Shown: positions 22,968-32,200 of the stretch, one piece after another
Layout: every line of letters begins with the position of its first letter
Position numbering within the stretch: the stretch's first letter is position 1
IMG/VR virus record: IMGVR_UViG_3300037961_002511
Location: 1-45,553 of that record
Length of the DNA stretch: 45,553 bases
Direction: 5' to 3' (one strand)
From: a virus
The notes under the pieces: generated by a model
The model's database searches: none
Told to the model about the DNA's origin: nothing
The model's input: only the letters and a program-made list of their open reading frames with translations
Translations under genes and position numbers: made by a program

Positions 22968-24739
22968 TAGAAGTGATCCAAGGTGATTTAAGTAATAGAA
23001 ATAAAGTATCTACATTAGACATCTATAACAAGATTGAACAAAAGAACATGTTTGGCAAAGAAATGTATAGGTCATACTATTCTTTTGACTCAACTTTTGG
23101 TGACTACGTATTAACTAACAAAACAGTTAAAGGTTTTGACGGTTTAGCTTATGCAGATACTATTACTATTGACTTAGACAAAGGGGAACACAGTGATGAT
23201 AAGTTCCAAGAGTACCTTAGGTACTGTTTAAATGAGTTGTTTGACTTTGATATTAGAAGTGAAGATATAAATTTGTGGTTTAGTGGTAAAGGTTATCACA
23301 TTGAATTACAAAACGTGTTTGGGTTTCAGCCCAGTAAAAACCTTCACACTAAAGTTAAATCTACAATGCAAGAATACTTTACATTTGGTGATAACATTTA
23401 TGACAAAACTAGAATTATACGTTCTAAGTGGTCATTAAATCCAAAAACTAAATTGTACAAAGTATTTATACCATTACAACACATTTGGGACTTATCATAC
23501 GAAGAGATATGTAAGATAGCAAAGTCTAAAAAGACTTATGATTCTTACACTAAATCTCATGAAGGTTTCTACAATACATTAAATGTAGATAAAACAGTAG
23601 AACCTTATTTACAGAAATACATCATTACTTCACCACAAGTTGTTCAATCCAACATAACCAAGACAGGGGATACTACATCTGTTGTTACTTGTGTACAACA
23701 TATCTTTAATGAAGGACCTACTCAGGGATCTAGAAATACAAAGATAATGCGTATGTCAAGTAGTTACAAGAGAGCAGGTATTCCCTATCTTGTAACCTTA
23801 AATGGTATGATAAATTGGGCAGATGGACAGCTTGATGCAGCTGAAGTAACTAGAACAGTTAGTAATATATACGAAGAAAATTACATGTATGGATGTCAAG
23901 ATATTATTATGGCAGAATACTGTGATCCAAAATGTATTCACTTTAAAAGAAAAGATTACATGATGGACATTAAAGATGTTATTGCGTTAGAAGACTTCTT
24001 TAAAGAGTATATAGAAAATGATATGTCTAAGAAATCTGTAGACATGAAAGATGTATTTGACTGTGACAGTTTTGTATTTAAACCAGGTGAATTAGTAGTA
24101 GTTAGTGGTGATACAGGTATGGGTAAATCAGCTTTTGTGCAAAATATAGTTACAAAAGCACAAAAAGATTGCTTGTTCTTGTCACTAGAAATGAATGAAA
24201 TACTAACATTTCGTAGATTTGTACAAATAGCTATGAAACAAAATGCACAATGGGTGATCAATCAATACAAAAGTGATCCAAGTGTATCGTTTCAAGAGTT
24301 ATTAGGACACATCAAAATTGTTACTATAGCACCAGATATAGAAGCTGTTAAAAAGATAGTCGCACAACATGAACCTAATATTCTAGTTGTAGACACTACT
24401 GATGAATTACAAGCAAGTGGTAATAGATCATCAGATATAGAAAAGCAAAACAATATTATAGATGGATTGAAAGCAATAGCTCAAAGAAATCATACTATTG
24501 TTATTGCAGTACATCACGTTAATAAAGTCAGTGCAAGTCAGGGTGTAATTGGATTACACTCATTAAAAGGCTCTACTAACGTTGTACAAAAAGCAGATAA
24601 AGTACTTGTAGTTAAGGGAAATCGTAACGAAATTCATAGAGTCATTACTTCTGAGAAATCAAGAGATGAAGGTAGATTTGAATTGATTGCAGAATTTGAC
24701 TATAACACTTTTACATTTAATAAGAAAATAATAGTATAA
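22946..24739 (+). CDS. Primase-helicase fusion (AEP/PrimPol-like plus DnaB/RecA-like)
   Basis: The product has 597 residues. The N-terminal part has archaeo-eukaryotic-primase-like motifs: DLD at 76-78 (TITIDLDKG) and SGKGYHI at 113-119, followed by arginines in RIIRSKW. A middle part contains a Cys segment (YCDPKCIHF). The C-terminal ATPase has Walker A GDTGMGKS at 388-395, a FLSLEM motif, Walker B with Asp483 (LVVDTTD) and AVHHVNK, as in DnaB/KaiC-type helicases. It should prime and unwind the fork. Since no DNA polymerase gene was recognised, it must recruit host polymerase, or its AEP domain may itself synthesise DNA (inference). Confidence 0.82.
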   Translation: MENRNTVIEVIQGDLSNRNKVSTLDIYNKIEQKNMFGKEMYRSYYSFDSTFGDYVLTNKTVKGFDGLAYADTITIDLDKGEHSDDKFQEYLRYCLNELFDFDIRSEDINLWFSGKGYHIELQNVFGFQPSKNLHTKVKSTMQEYFTFGDNIYDKTRIIRSKWSLNPKTKLYKVFIPLQHIWDLSYEEICKIAKSKKTYDSYTKSHEGFYNTLNVDKTVEPYLQKYIITSPQVVQSNITKTGDTTSVVTCVQHIFNEGPTQGSRNTKIMRMSSSYKRAGIPYLVTLNGMINWADGQLDAAEVTRTVSNIYEENYMYGCQDIIMAEYCDPKCIHFKRKDYMMDIKDVIALEDFFKEYIENDMSKKSVDMKDVFDCDSFVFKPGELVVVSGDTGMGKSAFVQNIVTKAQKDCLFLSLEMNEILTFRRFVQIAMKQNAQWVINQYKSDPSVSFQELLGHIKIVTIAPDIEAVKKIVAQHEPNILVVDTTDELQASGNRSSDIEKQNNIIDGLKAIAQRNHTIVIAVHHVNKVSASQGVIGLHSLKGSTNVVQKADKVLVVKGNRNEIHRVITSEKSRDEGRFELIAEFDYNTFTFNKKIIV

Positions 24740-24749
24740 GGAGAAGAAA

Positions 24750-24998
24750 ATGAATTTCTTAAAATACATAATTGACTTTAGAAACTTCTCAACTAAAGCT
24801 ATGGGATTTGAAGCACACCATTATGGTGTTAGATTATTCTATATATTTAGTTTAGGAGTTAACTACATGCCATTGCAACATGCAACCAGACTAACATTCT
24901 ATGTTAGATTATTCAATAGATTAGAATTTGAGTGGGCCATAGTAATATGGGAAGCACTTGAAATGAATCAAGAAATGGTAGAAATGTATGACGCATAG
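24750..24998 (+). CDS. 82-residue aromatic-rich early protein
   Basis: The product MNFLKYIIDFRNFSTKAMGF... is rich in Phe, Tyr, Leu and Arg. Semi-hydrophobic helices (VRLFYIFSLGVNYMPLQ and EWAIVIWEALEMNQEMVE) could be interfacial, though none is a clear membrane span. AGGAGAAG precedes ATG 24750 and the end overlaps the nuclease start by 11 nt. No family was recognised. Confidence 0.5.
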   Translation: MNFLKYIIDFRNFSTKAMGFEAHHYGVRLFYIFSLGVNYMPLQHATRLTFYVRLFNRLEFEWAIVIWEALEMNQEMVEMYDA

Positions 24999-25365
24999 GA
25001 ATAAAATACGTGGCAATAATTTAGAGCGTGAAATCGTCAATATCGCCAAAGAGGAGGGGCTCTCTGCAAAGAGGGCCTACGCCTCAGACGGAAGATCATT
25101 AGGCAAATCAGAAGTTGTAGATGTTATAGTAGAAGATTACTGTATACAATGCAAACGTAAAAAGAAAATAGCACAATGGTTATATCCAGATTACCATGGA
25201 GATGACGTAGATCTAGTTGTTACACGTATGGATCGAAAAGAAGCTTTAGTGGTTATGCCATATAAAAAGTTTATAGAATTAATAAAAAACGATAAAATGC
25301 CCCTATCAAAAGAAAAAGAACTAAGCATACTACGTTCTTTAGAAGATAGGGAGGAGGATATATGA
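24988..25365 (+). CDS. Hjc-like Holliday-junction resolvase / PD-(D/E)XK nuclease
   Basis: The product has 125 residues, normal for archaeal-type Hjc. The basic start RGNNLEREIVNIAKEEG gives Glu13/Glu15. Asp45 (EVVDVIVEDY) and QCK at 54-56 form the catalytic core, with Gln in place of the usual Glu of ExK. The family cuts branched DNA during recombination and before packaging. A short G+C-rich patch (about 25041-25095) around the segment KEEGLSAKRAYASDGRS stands out from the AT-rich surroundings. It overlaps its neighbours on both sides. Confidence 0.7.
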   Translation: MTHRNKIRGNNLEREIVNIAKEEGLSAKRAYASDGRSLGKSEVVDVIVEDYCIQCKRKKKIAQWLYPDYHGDDVDLVVTRMDRKEALVVMPYKKFIELIKNDKMPLSKEKELSILRSLEDREEDI

Positions 25366-25502
25366 TTATCATAGAACTTAAAGATGTATCTCAGTTAGTT
25401 GTTATGAAAAATGCTTTAGTCAATTACAAGAAAGCACCTTTCTTATCTAACACAGAACAAGAACTAATCGAGACAATACTTAATAACTTAAATAAACTGT
25501 AA
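25362..25502 (+). CDS. 46-residue early peptide
   Basis: ATG 25362 overlaps the nuclease stop (ATGA) and is preceded by GGGAGGAGG. The product MIIIELKDVSQLVVMKNALV... has a short strand and two helices, is neutral and has no motif. The ribosome site and coupling support expression. The function is unknown. Confidence 0.6.
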   Translation: MIIIELKDVSQLVVMKNALVNYKKAPFLSNTEQELIETILNNLNKL

Positions 25503-25504
25503 TA

Positions 25505-25626
25505 TTATTGCCCTACATAATATGGCTTAAAAGGAGTCATGCAGGTAATCAACCCTGTTTACCCTTAAAAGCAAATACATCTGGATATTGGTTGGCAAAC
25601 TAAATAAGATAACAGTAGGGCAATAA
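25505..25626 (+). ncRNA. Candidate structured RNA of about 122 nt
   Basis: TTATTGCCCTAC (25505-25516) pairs perfectly with GTAGGGCAATAA (25615-25626). The enclosed sequence has CAGG/CCTG (25542-25545 and 25554-25557) and an overlapping GGTAA/TTACC, which are alternative or pseudoknotted pairings, plus two copies of CTTAAAAG. It carries no open frame and lies between two tiny genes. It could be a regulatory leader for the membrane peptide and GroES genes, or an independent RNA. Confidence 0.55.
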
Positions 25627-25639
25627 GAAGGAGAAACAA

Positions 25640-25708
25640 ATGGAATTAATATTTGTATTTATACTATCAGCTACAATACTTTGGGCAGTAAGTAGGTACT
25701 TAAAATGA
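25640..25708 (+). CDS. 22-residue hydrophobic peptide, probable single membrane span
   Basis: ATG 25640 follows AAGGAG at good spacing. The product MELIFVFILSATILWAVSRY plus LK is almost entirely a transmembrane helix with a basic C-terminal end. Its stop overlaps the GroES-like start (ATGA), so translation of the two is coupled. A membrane role such as a host-envelope modulator or small lysis accessory is possible; it may also serve mainly as a leader peptide. Confidence 0.55.
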   Translation: MELIFVFILSATILWAVSRYLK

Positions 25709-25965
25709 AACCCTTACGTAATGAAGTTATAGTTAAAGAGATAGTCAAAGAATCTAAAACTGATTCAGGTATTATATTAGAAGACGACTATCACACATCT
25801 AGAGATAAAACAATTACTGCTACAGTTACACACGTTGCAGATGCAGTTAGATCTGTAAAAGTAAATGATACAGTACTTATTTATTCTGGTGGTTACAAAC
25901 AAAATATCAATAATGAGGAATTAGTGTTTATGGACGAATCTGAAATACTAGCTGTATTACTATGA
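25705..25965 (+). CDS. GroES-like co-chaperonin (Cpn10)
   Basis: The product has 86 residues, close to the 95 or so of GroES. The start MKPLRNEVIVKEIVKESKTD aligns with the Cpn10 opening RPLxDRVxVK. SGIIL stands in the mobile loop where GroES has GGIVL, the motif that binds GroEL. The end NNEELVFMDESEILAVLL matches the Cpn10 finish (EEVLIMSESDILAIVE). The roof-loop region is short. Phage co-chaperonins such as T4 gp31 redirect host GroEL to fold the capsid protein, and that role is likely here. It overlaps both neighbours. Confidence 0.85.
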   Translation: MKPLRNEVIVKEIVKESKTDSGIILEDDYHTSRDKTITATVTHVADAVRSVKVNDTVLIYSGGYKQNINNEELVFMDESEILAVLL

Positions 25966-26177
25966 AAAAGTTTACATTTAGTAATTGGGCAGAAAGAATA
26001 TATGGAAAACAGATCCATGGCCCTAAGAAAGTAGTAGATAAACAATGGTCTTTAAAAGATGAATACCATCTTAATAAAAATAATTTGATATTTAAGAAAG
26101 ATTTTCCACTAAAACGAATTTTAAGTGATTTATCTAAAGAAAATGACAAGTTAAAGAAAAAAAGTTTACGAGAATAG
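25962..26177 (+). CDS. 71-residue basic protein, last gene of the early arm
   Basis: The product MKKFTFSNWAERIYGKQIHG... is strongly basic, with a charged helical end (DLSKENDKLKKKSLRE). It overlaps the GroES-like stop by four bases. Its last codons form the left arm of the terminator stem. No family was recognised. Confidence 0.6.
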   Translation: MKKFTFSNWAERIYGKQIHGPKKVVDKQWSLKDEYHLNKNNLIFKKDFPLKRILSDLSKENDKLKKKSLRE

Positions 26178-26204
26178 CCCTAGAAGCTCGTAAACTTTTT
26201 TTTT
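26161..26204. terminator. Bidirectional terminator between convergent arms
   Basis: AAAGTTTACGAG (26161-26172) pairs perfectly with CTCGTAAACTTT (26187-26198), giving a 12-bp stem and a 14-nt loop. Nine T residues (26196-26204) follow on the plus strand and seven A residues (from 26157) precede it, so both strands end in a U tract. It separates the early arm from the giant gene coming from the right. Confidence 0.85.
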
Positions 26205-26258
26205 AGTAGTAAGTACCCAGTAAAAACCAATCACTTATTCTACCTATCAAATATTGCG

Positions 26259-29200
26259 TTAAACGTCTTCAGCCTCTAAATTAGCTTCTATTTCGTCTAA
26301 TTCAGTCTGTGCTTCAATTTGATCACGTCTTAAACTATGTATTCTATGTAATGGTATACCAGTCATGAAGTCTACAGCCATAGCAGGACTTTGATACGTT
26401 CTATATAAATCTCTACCTAATCTACCAAATGGAAAATATGTTGCAAGTTGGAACTTATAAAAGTTTTCATAATCACCATTCAATATAGAAGTTATAGGAG
26501 GCAATATAAATCTTGCAACTGGTGGTGTAACAATTTGTAATGGTGCTAACACTTTACTAGGATATTGATTAAAGAAAGCACGATCACGTTCTTCTGTATC
26601 ACCAAACATTAATTGTGCAGTATCTTGCATCCATGACATTGGTGGTGATAAAGAATATTCAAATATACTAGCTACAAATATGTTAGCCATGGCTAATGCA
26701 AATAAATCAAAAGATACTTGTCTTTGAAATCTTTTACTTGCTATCTTAGTGTAATCAAAACCTACATCTTTAGCATTTCTGTATATATCCATTCTTCTTC
26801 TAATACTATTCCAAGCATAAGGCTGGAATCTAGTTAGTACTCTACCTAAAGAAGTATTAGCAAAATTAGGTCTTTCAGTAGCTTGATACAAGAACTGTGA
26901 AGCTTTAACACCTTCAAGAGAAAGTTTTATTAATCCAGGATTATTGAAAGACATTTTACTAGAAAATCCATCAGGAGTATTTAAAGTATTTTGTAAGTGA
27001 AATATCATGTGTGATAAGAATGTAGTACCTCTTAAGTGTCTTTCTGACTCTCTCATAAAGAAAGCACCCATATCTACAATAGACTCGTCAACTTTATATT
27101 CACGAATAAGATCCATCATAGTAGCATCTCTTAGTCTATCTCTACTTGTTTTAGTAACCATGTCATAACCAGAGTTTCTAGCATCCATAAGTCTTTCACC
27201 AAACTCTTTTACTACCTTAAATGCATTCTTACGACCAAATACTTTTTCTATAGCTACTAATTGCAACTGAGTAGTATCAAATACACCAACACTACCATCC
27301 ATCCAATTGAATATATCTTCTCTGGTTGTCATAGTTTTCTGTTCAATTTTTTTAGTGTCTGCATTAAAAAACTCATATTTAGCAGTTTCCATTTGTCCAG
27401 TATCTTTGTTATACTCTCTAAATATGTTATTTAACATCCACTCAGTATTAAAAGACTTTCTTACAGGATTTAAACCAACATCTGTAATTAAATTAGTATA
27501 ACCACCTATAAAATTAGTAATTGGTGTTTTAGGTGCTGACAACAAACTAATTAATTCGTACTTACCTTCTAAATTACTTAAGTATCTTAAGCCCTCATTC
27601 ACTTGAGTTCTTTTTTGTGCAGGATCACTAGACAATTCACCAAATAACTTTGCACCAAATGCATCATTAATAGTTTCCATTTTACGACCTACAGCATCAT
27701 CACTAGTCATGTGGTATAAACTACCATATTTACCAGTTGTGTTGATTTGTGACAATAGCCGCTTCGCATTACGATTTATCTGCTTTATATACTCTGCATT
27801 GGCTTTAGTAACATTACCTCTATTTGACAAAAGGATGTTCGTCTTCTTTTGTGGAGATAACTCTACTGCTTCTCTAAAATCATAAACTAAATCTAATTCT
27901 GCTTTTAATAAATTTAAACCTTTCGTTGAAAATTTATTATCTATAAATCTTTGATATAAAGGTATATGTTTTTCTTGTATTCCATGTGTCTGTAAAGATC
28001 TATGTAAACTTAAACCCATCATGTTTAATCCAGCATCTCTTAAATACCCAGACCAACCTAATGCATTAATATCATTTTCTACATTATTTACTTTATCAAA
28101 TCTTTTTACAATAAGTTCAAGATTAATACCAGTAGTATTTGTTAAATGAGATTTTACTAAACCACCAGCATATCTTCTTAATGCTTCTACATCCAATCTA
28201 TAAAAAGGCATAACATAAGGACCTCTTTTATGCATATTACGATATGTATAATCTCCAATATATCTACTATCAGAAAGTTTATCTCTAGATAATAAATCAT
28301 TTACTGTTATTTCATTAGCCATTTGTCCTTCTAATGCTGAGTTCATAAACTCTCTATTTTGTAAAGAAAGTTTTTCTGCTCTATATAGTTGTTTAGCCTC
28401 TGTAAAATTCAAAGGTCTACCTCTTTCTAAATCAGTAATTAACATTCTATTTGCAATATGTTCAGGTAGTTGAGATTTATCTGTTATAGTTTCCATTTCA
28501 GCATTTACTTTTCTAGTTAATTCTCTTTCAATTTTTTGAGCATTTTTAGAAATATCAGTATGTCCTACTCTAGGAAAATAACCTTCAGTAACTTTGTTTT
28601 GAAACAATTCTTTATAACTAGAATTTTTATTTAATCTATTTATAACTCTTTGTTTTAATTCTTTCTTTATTTTTGTAGGTAATTTTTCTGGTTTTGATAA
28701 GTCATAATTTTTATAAATTCCTTGCATTTCATCTCTTAATTTTAAATGATGTTTAAAAAATAACATATCATTATAAGATGGCATTAAAAACTGTGAAATC
28801 TCTCTGTTGTTAAATTGTCCTTCTATACTAGATCTTTTTAAACCACCTTCTCTAGTAGTATATGCTCCTTGATAATTCATAATAGAATCAAAGAAAGCTT
28901 TATATCTATCTTCTCTAAATATTCCAGTATTTTTATCTAAAAATATTTCTTCAAGTTTCATCATTTCAAATTCTCTACCAAATGTTTTATCTGTTTTGAG
29001 TCTTTTAAATTCTTGCCCTGGTTTCCAAAGTTTAAAATCTTTATTCCAAGTACCTATGTGTAAAAAAGTTTCTTTAATATTTTTATGTCTAGATGCTATA
29101 TAATTATCGTATACCCAATCTGTAAATGTTTTAATATCTTTTTTTAATTGTTGTGAAACAAATACACTAGGTTTAACATTTTTACCTTTAAATTCTATTC

Positions 29201-32200
29201 TAGCTCCAGATTCATCTAACTTCTGAATTAATGCTTTAGATTCATTGTATTTTGTTTTTATATAATTTTTACTTTCATAATCAATTTTTTCACCAGCTGG
29301 ATATTTACCATTATTCCATTCTAAACTATTTACAGCATGTTCTTCAAGTAATTTTCTATGTTCTTGTAACGTAGCATCATCTTTTGTTAAATATTTAAAC
29401 CAACCAGCATGTACTTTTTCTATATTATCTCTAGCTGCTTTTGTAATAGTGTCTGTAAAGTCTACATGATTTTTCATTAAATGTAATGGTGACATAGGTT
29501 GTTTCATATATTCTGCTTTAATTTCACCGTTAGCCATCATTTTATTTTCTAGTATAGGTTGTAATTCTAATTCACTCATAAATCCTAATCTATCACCTAC
29601 TATGTCATAAAAATACATATGGTCTCTACCACGTGGTTTTTCTTTAAACTTACCATCTTTAGTTATTAAATCTTTCATAGGAGTAAAAGATCTTTTTAAT
29701 TGTCCTATAAAATTAACCATATCTTTACTATCCATAGTAGAAATATCTCTCATTACACCTTCACCTTTTTTAGTAAATGCTGCAAAATAATAATCTAAAT
29801 TAGGTAATACTTGAGGATATTCTTCTAATATTTTTCTAAATTCTTTTAATACAATTTCATTTTCAGGAGTAGTAGGCTCTAATATATTTTTATCTAATCT
29901 TTCTAGGTATTTATGTTGATCTTTAAAAACTCTTTTAATTGTTTTAACTGCTTGTTCTTTTTCAGTATTAGGATCTCGTTTACTTTCTTTAAACTTTTTA
30001 GCTAAATCTTTACGTGTTTCATTAGCTATTTGTCTTTTAGATGTTTTAACACCAAATAAACCATCTACATCACTTATTATAGTTTCACCTATTTTTTTAC
30101 CACTGCTATCGTTAATAACTTTAATTTTTACTTTTTGCTTTTGTATATCAGCTTCAACTTCTTTAGCTTTTTTACGAACTATTTTAGGTTGATTCATTGT
30201 ATTAATATCAAGTATTTGATCTCCAGAAAAACTTTCTGTTAATGCTTCTATGTATGCTTGCGTTTTTTTAGGTACACGCATTTTTTTATTCATAGCCTCT
30301 AGGCCTTGTTCTATAATACCTTTTTTTAAATCTAATAAAGCTTGTCTATTTTCTGGAGTTACAACTTTTGATCTGTCAAAAAACGGAACCCTATTGTATA
30401 ATATAGCTTCTGCTTGTTCTCTTTTTCTTATCCATCTTTGCATCAATTCTGGATTTTGAGTAGCTCCCATTTTATTTGTATCATAATCTTTGTAAGAAAC
30501 TTCAACTACTTGATCTTTATTTAAATTTTTAGTTGTTCCTTCTATAAATCTATTAGCATCACTTATTATTTTAAACAACTGTTCTGTTGTTTTATTTTTC
30601 ATTTCTTTAAATCTAAATCTAGGATTTGCTGATAAATATGAATCTATAATTAAATCAATATCTTTTATAAAAGGTTTATATGCTGGAACTTTTCTATATC
30701 TAGCACGTATTTTTAATAGTTCTTGATTAACCCATTTATAGTCTAATTTACCTCTTTCTACATTAAAGCCACTTCTATCTCTAAATACATTAGCACTATA
30801 GTAAAAAGATTCTTTAATACTATTTACTTGGGATTGTATATCTTTTACTAATGTAAATGCTTCATCAACGCTTAGTTCTGTCATTCTGCTTTTACCTACT
30901 TTAGTAATAAATACATCAGATACATAATCAGCTACATTTAAATCTAAAGCATTGTGAAAATGTTGCTCTATGTTTCTAGTAGGAGTTAATGCTAAGGTGT
31001 TATATTTTTTATCACCAATAGCTTTTAATTCTTTAAATAAATGATTACCAGGTCTTTTTAAAGAATATATAGCATCTATTTCATTTCTATAACCAGGTAT
31101 TAATCCATACTTATCATAGTATTTACTATTTAATAATCTAGTATTTAATTCTGTAGTCATTTGTAATACAAAATCATATGGCTCTATAGCATTAGTATTT
31201 AAATGATCAAAACCTCTAGAAATAGATTTAATATAATCGAAAGACTGTATTCCCCAATCCATTCTAGAAGAAAGTTTTTGTGCTACATTATATGTTTGCA
31301 AGTCGTATCTAAAGTCTGCATTATTTACAAACTCATTTATAACTCTAGGTGAATTGTTTATTTCAGCAATAGTAGGTTGACCGTAAAGTAAATGATATGT
31401 CTCTGCTAAATTTTCTAATTCTCTTATTTTTGTTATATCAATATATTTAGTTTTCTTTTCTCTTGTTACTGGCTTTGTTCTTCTAGAAGAGGTTGCATCT
31501 CCCCATGAAATTTCTGATAATTTACTTACATTTTCAAAAACACCTTTTTCATTTTGAACTTGTAATTGAAAATATCTACTCCAAGTTAATTCACTTAATG
31601 TAAAATTGTCTGGTACATTTAAATATTTAGGACTATCAGCATATCCGTTTTTAGCTTTTAAAGATTCTACTTCAAATTGCTTTAAAAGTTTAAGGTAATC
31701 TTGTATATTAGTAGAGTTCATAATATTACCTTCTCCGTCTTTTAAAACTATTCTATGTTTTTTAATTCCATCGTAATTTTTGTTAGTGTTTACTTCTACT
31801 AACATATAAGGAACTTCTCTTGAAGGTTCTGTAATTTTAGTATTAATAATTGCATCCATAACTTTTATTTGTCTATCTAATGCATTTACTGCACCACCCA
31901 TAGCTTCTTTACCTATAAATGCACTTCTACCAGCCTCTATTCTTTTATATGGATCTATAATGTCTTTTAAAACGTCATTAGATGTTTTTGGTGCATACTC
32001 TACAAAGTATCCTAAATCTGTTAAAAACTTAGGAGGCGTTTCTAAATTAATTAAATTACCTTTTTCATCTCTTAAATAATCTCTATTATTTCTAAATTCT
32101 TTATTTAATTCTTTAGGTATATTATAATGTACAAATGCTTCGTCAAAATCATTATCTGCACCATCCATGTAAAACTTTTCTTTTGCATTTACATATATAC

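Noticed and set aside
25041-25095. Recent insertion in the resolvase gene, suggested by a G+C-rich patch
   Set aside because: The reading frame and the expected Hjc residue spacing run through it without disruption, so it is more likely local codon choice.
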